DNA from: an uncultured bacterium
GTDB taxonomy: Bacteria; Bacteroidota; Rhodothermia; Rhodothermales; UBA10348
DNA length: 64,000 bases
Assembly (NCBI GenBank): GCA_943788505.1
Contig: CALSQR010000002.1
Span: 943,213 to 1,007,212, forward strand
Direction: 5' to 3'
Positions 1-8,720 of this stretch are shown piece by piece (position 1 is the first letter of the stretch; each line of letters begins with the position of its first letter). The notes under the pieces are model-generated. The model searched no databases and was not told where the DNA came from. It saw nothing but the letters and a program-made list of their open reading frames with translations. A program made the position numbers and the translations under genes.

Positions 1-1
1 C

Positions 2-1444
2 CTGATCGCCTCGAATATCTCTGCTGAGCAGTTCATCGGGATGTCTGGATCCGGATTCCGAGTCGGGTTGGCCATTGCCACGTATGAGTGGATGGCAGCC
101 ATCACATTATTAGTGATCGCATGGTTTTTCCTACCCATTTATCTCGAAAAGGGCATTTTTACGATGCCGCAGTTTCTCGAGAAACGATTTGATGGCCGTG
201 TGCGAACACTGCTAGCCGTCTTCTGGCTCTTGGTGTACGTTTTCGTCAACCTCACTTCGGTCCTCTATCTCGGCGCGTTAGCTCTTAACGGCATCATGGG
301 GGTTCCACTTGCCGCCGGGATGGCGGGGCTGGCTATTTTTGCCACCGTCTACAGTGTGTATGGTGGGCTTCAAGCGGTAGCCTGGACCGATGTGGTACAA
401 GTCATAGTACTAATCGCTGGAGGTCTGCTCACTACGTTCTTAGCCTTGGATGCCTACGGAGGAGGTGAGGGATTCATCGCTGGTTTTTCGGCACTACTGA
501 CAGACGCATCGGACCGTTTCAACATGATCCTCTTCGAAGGAGAGCTCATGTATACCGATGATGCTGGGGTCACACAAGACGCCTACGACCTGCTACCCGG
601 ACTGGGTGTCCTACTTGGCGGGATGTGGGTTGCAAACCTCTTCTATTGGGGCTGTAACCAGTACATCATCCAGCGCGCTCTGGCCGCAAAGAACCTCCAA
701 GAAGCCCGTCGTGGCCTCGCCTTCGCTGGCTTTCTAAAGCTCATTCTTCCATTGATCGTCGTTATCCCCGGAATCGTGGCGTACGCTCTCGATGCACCCA
801 TCGACAAAGCTGACCAAGCGTACCCATGGCTGTTAGGAACGTATATCGGTCCTGGCCTTCGCGGACTAGCTGTCGCCGCGTTGGCTGCAGCCATTGTGTC
901 TTCGCTAGCTTCCATGATGAACTCTACATCGACCATCTTCACGATGGATCTCTATAAGACCATCATCAACAAGGATGCCTCCGAGCATTCACTTGTCAAT
1001 GTTGGGCGAACGGTCAGCGTAATCGCAATCGTCATCGCAGCTTTAGCCGCCTATCCGCTGCTTGGTGCGATTGATCAGGCCTTCCAGTACATCCAGGAAT
1101 ACACCGGATTTATCAGCCCAGGCGTCCTAGCCGTGTTCATGATGGGTCTGTTCTATAAGAAAGCTACTGCTAACGCCGCGCTTGTTACCGCCATTTTGTC
1201 GATTCCAATGTCGGCTGCCATGAAGTTCATGACGCCGGAAGTGCCGTTTTTGACCCGAATGGGCTATGTTTTCTTAATTTCGGTCCTCCTGATCGTTGTG
1301 ATCTCATGGTTCGAAGGAAAAGGAGAAGACAATCCAAAAGCAGTTTCCCTTAGCGGAACGAACTTCAAGGGCGAGCCGATTTTTGCGATGGCTTCTTTCG
1401 GCATCCTCGGAATCACTGCTGCTTTGTATGCCATCTTCTGGTAG
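2..1444 (+). CDS. Sodium/sugar symporter (SSS family, vSGLT-like), 5'-truncated by window edge
   Basis: Inner-membrane Na+-coupled solute symporter of the SSS family, probably importing a sugar. The reading frame is open to the window edge: codons before the first ATG (position 41) read LIASNISAEQFIG, which continues the family signature, so the ATG at 41 is internal and the true start lies outside. The protein resembles Vibrio SGLT throughout. Landmarks are ISAEQF (the sugar-contacting Gln), WGCNQYIIQR (unwound-helix Asn and gating Tyr), GFLKLI (Lys) and FQYIQEYTG (Gln). These sugar-site residues of vSGLT all appear kept, which argues for a hexose-like substrate, although the exact sugar cannot be told. 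About a dozen hydrophobic segments are visible. The GH16 lipoprotein follows 36 bases after the stop on the same strand, so the two may be co-transcribed for glucan use. Confidence 0.9.
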   Translation: MIASNISAEQFIGMSGSGFRVGLAIATYEWMAAITLLVIAWFFLPIYLEKGIFTMPQFLEKRFDGRVRTLLAVFWLLVYVFVNLTSVLYLGALALNGIMGVPLAAGMAGLAIFATVYSVYGGLQAVAWTDVVQVIVLIAGGLLTTFLALDAYGGGEGFIAGFSALLTDASDRFNMILFEGELMYTDDAGVTQDAYDLLPGLGVLLGGMWVANLFYWGCNQYIIQRALAAKNLQEARRGLAFAGFLKLILPLIVVIPGIVAYALDAPIDKADQAYPWLLGTYIGPGLRGLAVAALAAAIVSSLASMMNSTSTIFTMDLYKTIINKDASEHSLVNVGRTVSVIAIVIAALAAYPLLGAIDQAFQYIQEYTGFISPGVLAVFMMGLFYKKATANAALVTAILSIPMSAAMKFMTPEVPFLTRMGYVFLISVLLIVVISWFEGKGEDNPKAVSLSGTNFKGEPIFAMASFGILGITAALYAIFW

Positions 1445-1480
1445 ACCCAATGATTGGGATATGATTACACGGCTTGAGAC

Positions 1481-2368
1481 ATGATAAAACGACCTCATTT
1501 TTTCTTGCTGGCATTCGGTCTGATTCTGGCCGGATGCGGAGCCCCCCCGACCCAAGACGCGTCGATGACGCCCGCAACGCCTTCCCCTGCTGGCGAGGTT
1601 CTGTTGTTCGATGATTTCTCGGACGGCCAATTGGACCGATCCGTATGGAACGTCGAGGGACCCGACTTCTGGGTAAACTTTGAGCAGCAGATCTATGTCG
1701 ACTCTTCGGCAACTATCCAATTCCTGGACGGAGTCGAAGGCGCAGAGAACGGTGTTCTGGCCTTAAAAGGAGACTATTCTCCAGGGCATGAGGCTCCCGG
1801 AGGCCGCATCGCAGACTTCATCTCAGGTCGTATCGACTCGCAGAACAAGTTCGACTTCACGTACGGCCGAGCAGAGGCCCGCATCAAGCTGCCCGATGCC
1901 GAAGGCATGTGGCCAGCGTTTTGGCTGCTCGGCAATGGCCGATGGCCTGACACGGGAGAGATCGACATCATGGAGTACGTTGGAGAAACAGACTGGACGG
2001 GGGTCGCTTTGCATGGTCCTGGTTATTCAGGCGAAACCCCGCTCGTCGATAAATTCTTCTTCCCCGAAGGCGAAGACGTGACCGACTGGCACACCTACGC
2101 GGTTGAATGGACAGACCAGGCCATTCTGTTCTTTGTGGATGATCGCCTGACGTACCGGGCAACCCGCCCGATGGTGGAGCATTACGGCGAATGGCGCTTC
2201 GATAACCCAAAGTATCTCATTCTAAATACCGCGTTGGGCGGCGCCTATCCGTTCAAGACCAGCCGCATCGAATCCCCTTACGCCGGATTACCAGGCTCGA
2301 CGGTGGACATGATCCGCAACGGCGATGTCGCCATGCTAGTTGACTGGGTGCGAGTCACAGCGCCTTGA
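1481..2368 (+). CDS. Glycoside hydrolase family 16 lipoprotein (beta-glucanase/laminarinase type)
   Basis: Predicted surface or periplasmic lipoprotein of 295 residues. A hydrophobic leader ends in the lipobox LAGC with the acylated Cys at residue 19, followed by a Thr/Pro-rich linker. Residues about 40-293 form a GH16 jelly roll: the active-site strand GEIDIMEYVG places the nucleophile Glu at 160 and the acid/base Glu at 165, in the E-[ILV]-D-[IFV]-x-E pattern. WPAFWLLG before it and the W-H-T-Y-A-V-E-W strand later are also typical. GH16 enzymes cleave beta-1,3 or mixed beta-1,3/1,4 glucans, agar or carrageenan. The short MEYVG form fits laminarinase/lichenase types, but the substrate is inferred. 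Its position behind a sugar/Na+ symporter suggests degradation coupled to uptake. Confidence 0.9.
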   Translation: MIKRPHFFLLAFGLILAGCGAPPTQDASMTPATPSPAGEVLLFDDFSDGQLDRSVWNVEGPDFWVNFEQQIYVDSSATIQFLDGVEGAENGVLALKGDYSPGHEAPGGRIADFISGRIDSQNKFDFTYGRAEARIKLPDAEGMWPAFWLLGNGRWPDTGEIDIMEYVGETDWTGVALHGPGYSGETPLVDKFFFPEGEDVTDWHTYAVEWTDQAILFFVDDRLTYRATRPMVEHYGEWRFDNPKYLILNTALGGAYPFKTSRIESPYAGLPGSTVDMIRNGDVAMLVDWVRVTAP

Positions 2369-2395
2369 CGCCCACCAAGCTCGAAGCCAGTAAGG

Positions 2396-3270
2396 TCATT
2401 CGTACCGCAACGATTTGATCGGATCAGCGCTTGCGGCCCGCATTGCTTGCCACCCAACGGTTAACAGCGCAATTGCGAGCGTAATGGCACCTGAGAGAAG
2501 GAAAACCCACCATTCGATCTCTATCCGGTAGGAGAACGGTTCCAGCCAAAGGTTTAGGCCCCAGAGAGTGACTGGAACGGCAATTAAGAGGCCGACTAGC
2601 ACCAGAATAGCAAATTCGCGACTAAGCAAACCAACGAGTGACCCTACAGATGCACCCATCACTTTGCGGATCCCGATTTCCTTTGTGCGCTGTTGAGCCG
2701 TGAAGGCAGCTAGGCCGAATAAACCCAGGCAGGCGATAAGCACCGCTAGGACTGAAAACAGAGTAAATATGCGTTGGAGACGTTCTTCAGCCTGATACTG
2801 ACGGTTGAAGTCATCGTCTAGGAAAAAAGAATTAAAGGCTATTTCTGGAAAAAAAGTCATCCAGATGGCGCCGACCAAATCTGCATCCCGTTCTGGGTCG
2901 AAAGCGCGACCGGCCACTATCTCGACACCATAGGTAGTGAACCAATCCCTACCAATGTTCACTACGGCAGCGCTTCGAATATCATCTTCTGGTAGATTCT
3001 TCGTCCTGAAAAGCACGCGACCTGACCCACGACCAGGAATTGACTGCGATAGGCTAGCTTCTTGAACAACAGATAGCTGCTCAAATTGGTTGAGAATGTC
3101 GTTCGCTCGCCCATCGACATCTTGACGTCCAACCGCTTGGGCATCTACAACCAACAACTGCTCCTTGTCGAAGCCGAGATCCTGATTTTGCATCCAAGAA
3201 AGCTGCTGATTCACGATAATGGTACCAGCAATCAAGCCGATTGAAATAGCAAACTGCGTGGCAACTAGCG
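2396..3270 (-). pseudogene. ABC transporter permease remnant (FtsX/MacB-like), N-terminal half missing
   Basis: C-terminal part of an FtsX-type ABC permease. The open frame from a TTG at 3235 gives 279 residues, but the family-like sequence continues in frame upstream to about 3270 (NRKALVATQFAISIG before the TTG), so the TTG is not a real start. Full members of this family are roughly 800 residues with two FtsX modules; the whole first module is absent. The last module is intact: FGLAAFTAQQRTKEIGIRKV, then two further membrane segments and the usual ending PIKSLRYE. There is also an internal loss: residues about 110-122 jump from GRAFDPERDAD straight to a part normally some 90 residues later, removing most of the MacB periplasmic domain. 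No ATPase gene is adjacent. Probably non-functional. Confidence 0.75.
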
Positions 3271-3280
3271 CTTTACGGTT

Positions 3281-3400
3281 GGTCCCGGCACATTGCTCCT
3301 TGCGCTTGGCTCTCTCTTACTGCTTGCCTTCACGGCCATTGGATCCCAGACATGGCGTGCCACCCGAACGAATCTAATCGATAGCCTCCACGATAATTGA
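3281..3400 (+). pseudogene. Second FtsX-type permease remnant (C-terminal tail only)
   Basis: The frame 3281-3400 reads GPGTLLLALGS, then a hydrophobic stretch, then QTWRATRTNLIDSLHDN and TGA. This is the standard last membrane helix and tail of FtsX-like permeases. Nothing upstream on this strand continues the gene, because the sequence there belongs to the oppositely oriented remnant. It is too short to be an independent gene and has no start. Confidence 0.65.
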
Positions 3401-3455
3401 GGCTGCAGCAGGGATCTTTCGGTGCCCTAAAAGCGCTGGGTACGTCCCGTCCCGA

Positions 3456-4586
3456 TTAAACGTCCCCAATACCAGCATACGCTACTCCGGAAAGAGCAGC
3501 CATATCCCGATCCCATGTGGTCAGGTCATGGTGATTGAATCCGGTGAGGGCATCGTGCCCACAGGCACGGGCTAGAACCTTCATCAGATCTGTCCTGGAC
3601 GTAAACCAGTTACGTAATCGTGCGGCAGATGCCTGGACGATCAATCGAGCCCGCAGGTCTTGCTTTTGGGTTGCGATTCCGACGGGGCAGTTGTTGGTGT
3701 GGCATGCCCGCATTCCTAGACATCCGATAGCCTGAAGAGCCGAATTGGATATGGCGATGGCATCAGCGCCGAGTGCTAATGCTTTTACGAAGTCAGACTC
3801 CGTGCGCAGGCCACCCGTTATCACAAGTGTGACGTCGGATGCGTCTCGTGCGTTCAGATGGCGGCGCGCCCTTGCAAGAGCTGGAATGGTGGGTACCGAG
3901 ATGTTGTTCTTGAAGATATCAGGCGCAGCACCGGTACCTCCTCCTCGCCCATCAAGAATGATGTAATCAGCACCAGCTTCAAGGGCAAAATCTATGTCCG
4001 CTTCGATGTGCTGCGCGCTAAGTTTGAATCCAATGAGAATGCCCCCGCTGGCGTCCCGAACCTCATCGGCAATAGCACGATAATCGTCCGGTGTGGCTAA
4101 ATCGACGAAGGTGGAAGGGGAAATTGCAGGCGTACCCGGTTCGAGACCTCGAACTTCGGCGATCTTTCCGACTACTTTTTCGCCCGGTAAATGGCCACCG
4201 GTTCCAGTTTTCGCACCCTGTCCCCCTTTGAAGTGAAATGCCTGACAGGAGGCGGCCTTTTCGATGCTCCACCCAAATCGGGCTGAAGCAAGCTCGTAGA
4301 AGTAGCGGGAGTTAGCCTCCTTTTCCTCCGGTAGCATGCCTCCTTCTCCCGAGCAAATACCAGTTCCGGCCATCTCGGCACCAACGGATAAAGCCACTTT
4401 TGCCTCTTCACTGAGCGCTCCGAAACTCATGTCCGATACAAAGATGGGGATATCGAGGTGTAGCGGTTTTTTGGCGCGTGGACCAATCACGACTGAGGTA
4501 GCGACCTCATCATGATCACCCTCGTCCCAGCGCGGAAGCTCGGTCAGGGCAATACCCATCGCTGACACCGGACCATGATGACCCAC
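3456..4586 (-). CDS. FMN-binding glutamate-synthase-like domain (GltB central domain), likely 3' half of a split Rieske-GltS gene
   Basis: Glu_synthase (FMN/[3Fe-4S]) TIM-barrel protein, 376 residues from a GTG start. Visible landmarks are DMSFGALSEEAK, GICSGEGGMLPEE, KGGQGAKTGTGGHLPG, LDGRGGGTGAAP and the iron-sulfur motif C289-x5-C295-x4-C300. No glutaminase or GOGAT C-terminal domain is present, as in the COG0069-like 'glutamate synthase-related' family, whose physiological reaction is unsettled. The frame is open upstream of the GTG (EPFNRHIQQLARDGLDK) back to a TAA at 4638-4640, which is the stop of the Rieske ORF in the same frame. Relatives I recall carry the Rieske and this domain in one chain, so the GTG may be a chance restart. 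About 15 residues expected after PRWD also appear missing. Barrel identity is certain; function is doubtful. Confidence 0.8.
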   Translation of the reverse strand: MGHHGPVSAMGIALTELPRWDEGDHDEVATSVVIGPRAKKPLHLDIPIFVSDMSFGALSEEAKVALSVGAEMAGTGICSGEGGMLPEEKEANSRYFYELASARFGWSIEKAASCQAFHFKGGQGAKTGTGGHLPGEKVVGKIAEVRGLEPGTPAISPSTFVDLATPDDYRAIADEVRDASGGILIGFKLSAQHIEADIDFALEAGADYIILDGRGGGTGAAPDIFKNNISVPTIPALARARRHLNARDASDVTLVITGGLRTESDFVKALALGADAIAISNSALQAIGCLGMRACHTNNCPVGIATQKQDLRARLIVQASAARLRNWFTSRTDLMKVLARACGHDALTGFNHHDLTTWDRDMAALSGVAYAGIGDV

Positions 4587-4637
4587 TTTGTCTAATCCAT
4601 CCCGTGCAAGTTGCTGGATGTGTCGATTAAAAGGCTC

Positions 4638-5039
4638 TTAAGGCGTGCCATGGTGGTCTTGGTACAATCCCAAGTACCCTTCTCGATCGTACGGCTGTGG
4701 GTATTTGACGGCCCATGCAGCAATTTCCTCAGCATCTACAAGAACCTGATCGCTTTCGGCATCCACGCTAGCACTGAATTTCTCCAGTACCTCGTCGTTG
4801 GCGTATTCACTGACCCCCGTATCGACCCGATAATCCCAGTTGTGCAAACCGCAAATCAGATTGTCGCCAGCGACGTGACCATCGGCCAGTAGCGCTCCCC
4901 GGTGCAAGCATCGGCCGTAGAGGACTGATACCTCGTCATCGTAACGAATGACTACGAGATCAACATTTTCAACGAGTGCGTACGCAGGCACGCGGTCCTT
5001 TAGCGAGGACCAAGACAGAACTGGATGGGAAATGGGCAT
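4638..5039 (-). CDS. Rieske [2Fe-2S] domain protein, likely 5' half of a split Rieske-GltS gene
   Basis: Small Rieske domain of 133 residues. The cluster ligands are in YGRCLHRG and ICGLHNW, i.e. C-x-H ... C-x2-H, and the NWDYRVDTG strand after them is typical. Residues 100-133 (EEIAAWAVKYPQPYDREGYL and onward) are not part of a Rieske fold but match, from family memory, the linker to an FMN glutamate-synthase domain. The ORF ends GLYQDHHGTP-TAA and the next codons in the same frame read EPFNRHIQQ; a GAA to TAA change would explain the stop. The start is the ATG at 5039, beginning MPISHP. If translated alone it would give a free ferredoxin-like electron-transfer domain. Confidence 0.75.
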   Translation of the reverse strand: MPISHPVLSWSSLKDRVPAYALVENVDLVVIRYDDEVSVLYGRCLHRGALLADGHVAGDNLICGLHNWDYRVDTGVSEYANDEVLEKFSASVDAESDQVLVDAEEIAAWAVKYPQPYDREGYLGLYQDHHGTP

Positions 5040-5189
5040 TGGGTCCGGATTCAGGATGCATAAAGCACCAAATGGAAAAGACGTGCATCGCGAAGTTCAA
5101 CACACGTAAGAGGATACGAAAGGCGGAAGTCTCCTGTGGAGTCAGCAGATCGTGATCCTGACTCTCGACGTCTCCGACGTTTCGAAGGG

Positions 5190-5576
5190 TTAATCTTTCT
5201 TCGTACGAACCCAACGAGAGAGAAATATCGCTGCGACGCCTGCAAGAGCACCGTACAGCGCCAAAAGGCCCCAAAGATTGCCTGGACCATCTTTACGAAA
5301 TACAAATCCTAATAGCAGTAAGCCGATGGCCAATATGGCTGCAAAAACCAAGGCCCCCAGTCGTGCTTGACTACTCGTTACTGGCTGCCACCCCAAATAC
5401 AGACCTTGGAGGACTGCTAGGACCATAAAAGTCCAGAAGCCGCCCACCACGGGCAGATACATGAAGGCAGCTACAAAAACTGCAGCCAGACCTGAGGTCA
5501 CCATCCATTGACGATCATCCATGGCGAAATAGGCTAAAAAGTGAGAATGTGCTTGCTGTAAAGACACATGAGGCAT
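5190..5576 (-). CDS. Small four-helix membrane protein of unknown function
   Basis: 128 residues with four hydrophobic segments (about 27-45, 48-63, 70-92 and 98-117) and a positively charged end, RWVRTKKD. I do not recognise a named family. The start is uncertain: ATG at 5576 gives a soluble 18-residue prefix, while the ATG at 5522 (MDDRQWMV) leaves a compact membrane protein; neither has a clear Shine-Dalgarno. It lies about 150 bases upstream of the Rieske ORF on the same strand, so co-expression is possible. Confidence 0.6.
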   Translation of the reverse strand: MPHVSLQQAHSHFLAYFAMDDRQWMVTSGLAAVFVAAFMYLPVVGGFWTFMVLAVLQGLYLGWQPVTSSQARLGALVFAAILAIGLLLLGFVFRKDGPGNLWGLLALYGALAGVAAIFLSRWVRTKKD

Positions 5577-5634
5577 CGAAATGATGCTCTAGTCTCCATA
5601 ACACAAAGGCAAGTGCTCTTGTCACCTTGTTTAC

Positions 5635-6633
5635 TCACTCTGAAAATGCCGCATCAAATGCTGTATTCGATGGAGGAAAGTCGACGCTTCGCACGAAGTC
5701 ACATGCTTCTTCGGCTCCATGCTCTCTATCCATTCCAGCATCTTCCCATTCCACTGACAACGGCCCATCATATCCGGCTCGGTTCAACGCCCGTACGATT
5801 TCTTCAAAATCAATGTTGCCCCGACCAAGAGAGCGGAAGTCCCAATGACGGCGCACGTCTCCAAATTCTGTGTGGCCCCCAAAAATACCCGCCTCCGTTG
5901 CAGATCCAGCCCACCAGACATCTTTCATGTGTACGTGGTAAATCCGGTCCGCGAAGCGATTAATAAAGCCTACGTAATCGACTCCCTGATATCCAAAATG
6001 ACTTGGGTCATAGTTAAATCCGAAAGATGGCCGATCGCCCAATGCTGCAAGTGTTCGCTCTGCAGAAGCGATATCAAAAGCAATCTCAGCTGGATGTACT
6101 TCGAGCGCAAAGCGTACACCCACCTCCTCAAACACGTCAAGAATGGGATTCCATCGAGCGGCTACATCATCAAACCCTGCCTCAATCATCCCGGGAGGGA
6201 TGGGCGGAAAACCGTAAAGGAGATGCCAAATAGATGATCCCGTGAAACCATTGACCACACTGACACCCAAACGAGCGGCAGCACGGGCTGTGTCTTTCAT
6301 TTCATTGGCAGCACGCTGGCGCACGCCTTCTGGGTCACCATCTCCCCATACATGAGGTGGCAATATTGCCTTGTGGCGCTCGTCGATCAGATCGCATACG
6401 GCCTGACCTACAAGATGGGTACTGATGGCATATACCTTTAGCCCATACTTGGCTAAGAGGTCATGTCGACCTTGGCAGTACTCGGGATCCGCGAGTGCTT
6501 GCTGCACATCGAAATGATCTCCCCAACAGGCCAATTCAAGGCCATCATAGCCCCAAAATGCCGCTTTTTGTGCTAGGGTTTCGAGCGTCATATCGGCCCA
6601 TTGGCCGGTGAAAAGAGTTACTGGTCTGGACAT
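5635..6633 (-). CDS. Sugar phosphate isomerase/epimerase family TIM barrel
   Basis: 332-residue AP_endonuc_2/xylose-isomerase-like TIM barrel. Landmarks are [14 protein letters not shown] near the N-terminus, [35 protein letters not shown] and [11 protein letters not shown]. These supply the Glu, Asp/His, His and Glu that usually bind the divalent metal at the barrel mouth. Members interconvert keto-sugars, epimerise sugars or act on inositol derivatives; the substrate here cannot be assigned. The gene follows the Gfo/Idh/MocA oxidoreductase by 62 bases on the same strand. Such pairs usually act together in cytoplasmic sugar or polyol catabolism. Confidence 0.85.
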   Translation of the reverse strand: MSRPVTLFTGQWADMTLETLAQKAAFWGYDGLELACWGDHFDVQQALADPEYCQGRHDLLAKYGLKVYAISTHLVGQAVCDLIDERHKAILPPHVWGDGDPEGVRQRAANEMKDTARAAARLGVSVVNGFTGSSIWHLLYGFPPIPPGMIEAGFDDVAARWNPILDVFEEVGVRFALEVHPAEIAFDIASAERTLAALGDRPSFGFNYDPSHFGYQGVDYVGFINRFADRIYHVHMKDVWWAGSATEAGIFGGHTEFGDVRRHWDFRSLGRGNIDFEEIVRALNRAGYDGPLSVEWEDAGMDREHGAEEACDFVRSVDFPPSNTAFDAAFSE

Positions 6634-6695
6634 GGCTTTACGTACGTACGGAATTGGGAGGATGATGGGGTATGATTAGTAGCAGGCGCAACGAC

Positions 6696-7853
6696 CTACT
6701 CGGGAGGCGAGTAAGACGCATCGACCCAGCTTCGCTTGTTGCTACTCTCTAGGGCAGTATGGATGAAATGGATACCTCGCGCTCCATCCTGGGCCGTGGG
6801 GTGATCGGCATCTGAGATGGGTTGCCCAGCATCGACTGCGCGCATGGCGCGGCCGGCTTCGAGATAGATATTAGCAAATGCTTCCACGAATCCCTCCGGG
6901 TGGCCAGATGGAATACGGGTTGCGCCCTGAGCAGATGAATGGAGGTATCCATTTCCCCGTTTGTAGACTTTTTCTGGCTCATCGGATGATTTGACGCGCA
7001 CATAGTTTGGGTTTTCCTGTTTCCACTCAAGTCCAGCCTTGGATCCATAGACACGAATCGTGAGATCGTTTTCCTCACCGGCACTGATCTGAGAGCAATA
7101 CAAGATGCCTCTGGCTCCGCCTTTATAATGAATCAAGATCGAGGCATCATCTTCGAGAGCACGGCCTTCGACGACAGTCCCAAGGTCAGCGAACATCTCC
7201 TCCATTTCAAGACCCGTGACGTAGTGCACTAGATTCTCACAGTGGGTACCGATATCTCCTAGTGCTGACGAGACGCCTGCACGCGCGGGATCGCTGCGCC
7301 ATGCCGCCTGTTTTTGGCCAGTAGCTTCCAAAAGGGTTGATAACCACCCCTGCGGATATTCAACCACAATTTTGCGCACTTCCCCAATCGCTCCTGATTG
7401 AACGAGATGCTTGGCCTGCTTGACCATGGGATAGCCCGTGTAATTGTGCGTTAGGGCGAACACTCGTCCGGTTGATGCCACGGTCCGGCATAATTCCTCG
7501 GATTCCTCTACGGTCATAGTCATAGGTTTGTCACAAACCACATGAAATCCTGCTTCCAATGCCGCCATCGCGACAGGGTGGTGTAGAAAATTGGGTGTGA
7601 CGATGCTGACGAAGTCAATGCGATCTTCGGTTCGGACTGCTTCCTTTTCAATCATCTCCTTCCATGACGCATAGACTCGGTCTGGATCCAAGAATAGGTC
7701 GCGGCCCGCCTCAGCGGACTTTTCAGCTGACGAAGAAAAGGCACCAGCAACGAGCTGCATGGAGCCGTCTAGCGCTGCTGCCATCCGATGGACGGCACCT
7801 ATGAATGCGCCGGGGCCTCCCCCGACCATGGCGTATCTGAGCGGTCTGTTCAT
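6696..7853 (-). CDS. Gfo/Idh/MocA family NAD(P)-dependent oxidoreductase
   Basis: 385-residue cytoplasmic oxidoreductase. The N-terminal Rossmann fold begins RYAMVGGGPGAFIGAVHR, SIVTPNFLHHPVAMAALEAG follows, and the catalytic CDKPMTMT (EKP-type Lys) sits at about residue 114. The C-terminal alpha/beta domain carries GDIGTHCENLVHYVTG, the usual DxGxH substrate-site motif. Family members oxidise or reduce a hydroxyl of sugars or inositols. It is first in a two-gene unit with the isomerase; the 5' end faces the response-regulator gene across about 120 bases, so the gap must hold divergent promoters. Substrate unknown. Confidence 0.88.
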   Translation of the reverse strand: MNRPLRYAMVGGGPGAFIGAVHRMAAALDGSMQLVAGAFSSSAEKSAEAGRDLFLDPDRVYASWKEMIEKEAVRTEDRIDFVSIVTPNFLHHPVAMAALEAGFHVVCDKPMTMTVEESEELCRTVASTGRVFALTHNYTGYPMVKQAKHLVQSGAIGEVRKIVVEYPQGWLSTLLEATGQKQAAWRSDPARAGVSSALGDIGTHCENLVHYVTGLEMEEMFADLGTVVEGRALEDDASILIHYKGGARGILYCSQISAGEENDLTIRVYGSKAGLEWKQENPNYVRVKSSDEPEKVYKRGNGYLHSSAQGATRIPSGHPEGFVEAFANIYLEAGRAMRAVDAGQPISDADHPTAQDGARGIHFIHTALESSNKRSWVDASYSPPE

Positions 7854-7972
7854 GGGCTGATAATTTCTGATCGAAGATTCTGTGAGCGCATTTTGATAAT
7901 GTTAGCGTAAAATAAGGGATGGAGATCGTCAGTATGTTGGTATTATCCCGTTTACCGTCTCCATTTCGATTC

Positions 7973-8686
7973 ATGACCAGCTCTCACAAAGGACGCAAGA
8001 CCCCGTTAGTTCTCGTTGCTGATGACGAGGACGACATCCTAGACCTTATAAAGTATAACCTCAAGAAAGCCGGGTTCGATGTGCTCTGCGCGAGAAATGG
8101 GATCGTGGCCATTGAAATGGCAACGGCAGAGTTACCCGATGTGATCGTCATGGACATCATGATGCCTGAGATGGACGGTATCGAAGCTAGCCAGCGGTTG
8201 CGTGAACATTCAACTCTACGGGCTATTCCGATCCTCATGTTGACCGCTCGAAGTGAAGAATCGGATCAGGTTGGGGGCCTAGATGCAGGGGCTGACATCT
8301 ACCTGACGAAGCCGGTCTCTATCCCAGTCTTGGTAAGTCAGATCAAGGCACTACTTCGCAGCGCACAACGTTACGATATGCCGGTAGACATACTTCGTAT
8401 CGCCGATCTAGAAATCGACCGGGATCGATTCGAAGTTAGAAAAAGTGACGTATTCGACCCAATTCATCTGGCTCGAAAGGAGTTCGAATTACTTTACTTT
8501 TTTGCCTCCCGCCCAGGACGCGTTTTTTCTAGGCAAGATCTGCTGGACCGGGTATGGGGACACGATGTCTACGTAGTAGACCGAACGGTGGATGTGCATG
8601 TCCGAAAGATCCGCGAGAAGATCGGAGAGCACTATATTGAAACCATCAAAGGCGTTGGATACCGTTTTGCGGACCAAAACGTCTGA
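7973..8686 (+). CDS. Response regulator, OmpR/PhoB family
   Basis: 237 residues from the ATG at 7973 (MTSSHKGRK). A longer frame starts at 7919, but its 18 extra residues precede the receiver fold without homology. Receiver domain: acidic pocket ADDEDD at 16-21, phospho-acceptor Asp61 in VIVMDIMMPEMDG, and the conserved Lys in YLTKPVS. The C-terminal winged helix (about 135-235) contains LARKEFELL, DRVWG, RTVDVHVRKIREKIG and IKGVGYRF, typical of PhoB-like DNA binding. The cognate histidine kinase starts 34 bases after the stop. The domain pairing and sequence are closest to PhoB, so phosphate sensing is plausible but no pho gene or pho box is nearby. Confidence 0.92.
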   Translation: MTSSHKGRKTPLVLVADDEDDILDLIKYNLKKAGFDVLCARNGIVAIEMATAELPDVIVMDIMMPEMDGIEASQRLREHSTLRAIPILMLTARSEESDQVGGLDAGADIYLTKPVSIPVLVSQIKALLRSAQRYDMPVDILRIADLEIDRDRFEVRKSDVFDPIHLARKEFELLYFFASRPGRVFSRQDLLDRVWGHDVYVVDRTVDVHVRKIREKIGEHYIETIKGVGYRFADQNV

Positions 8687-8720
8687 CTTTTTCTATTCAG
8701 CTCTCAGCGCCCAGGACTCT

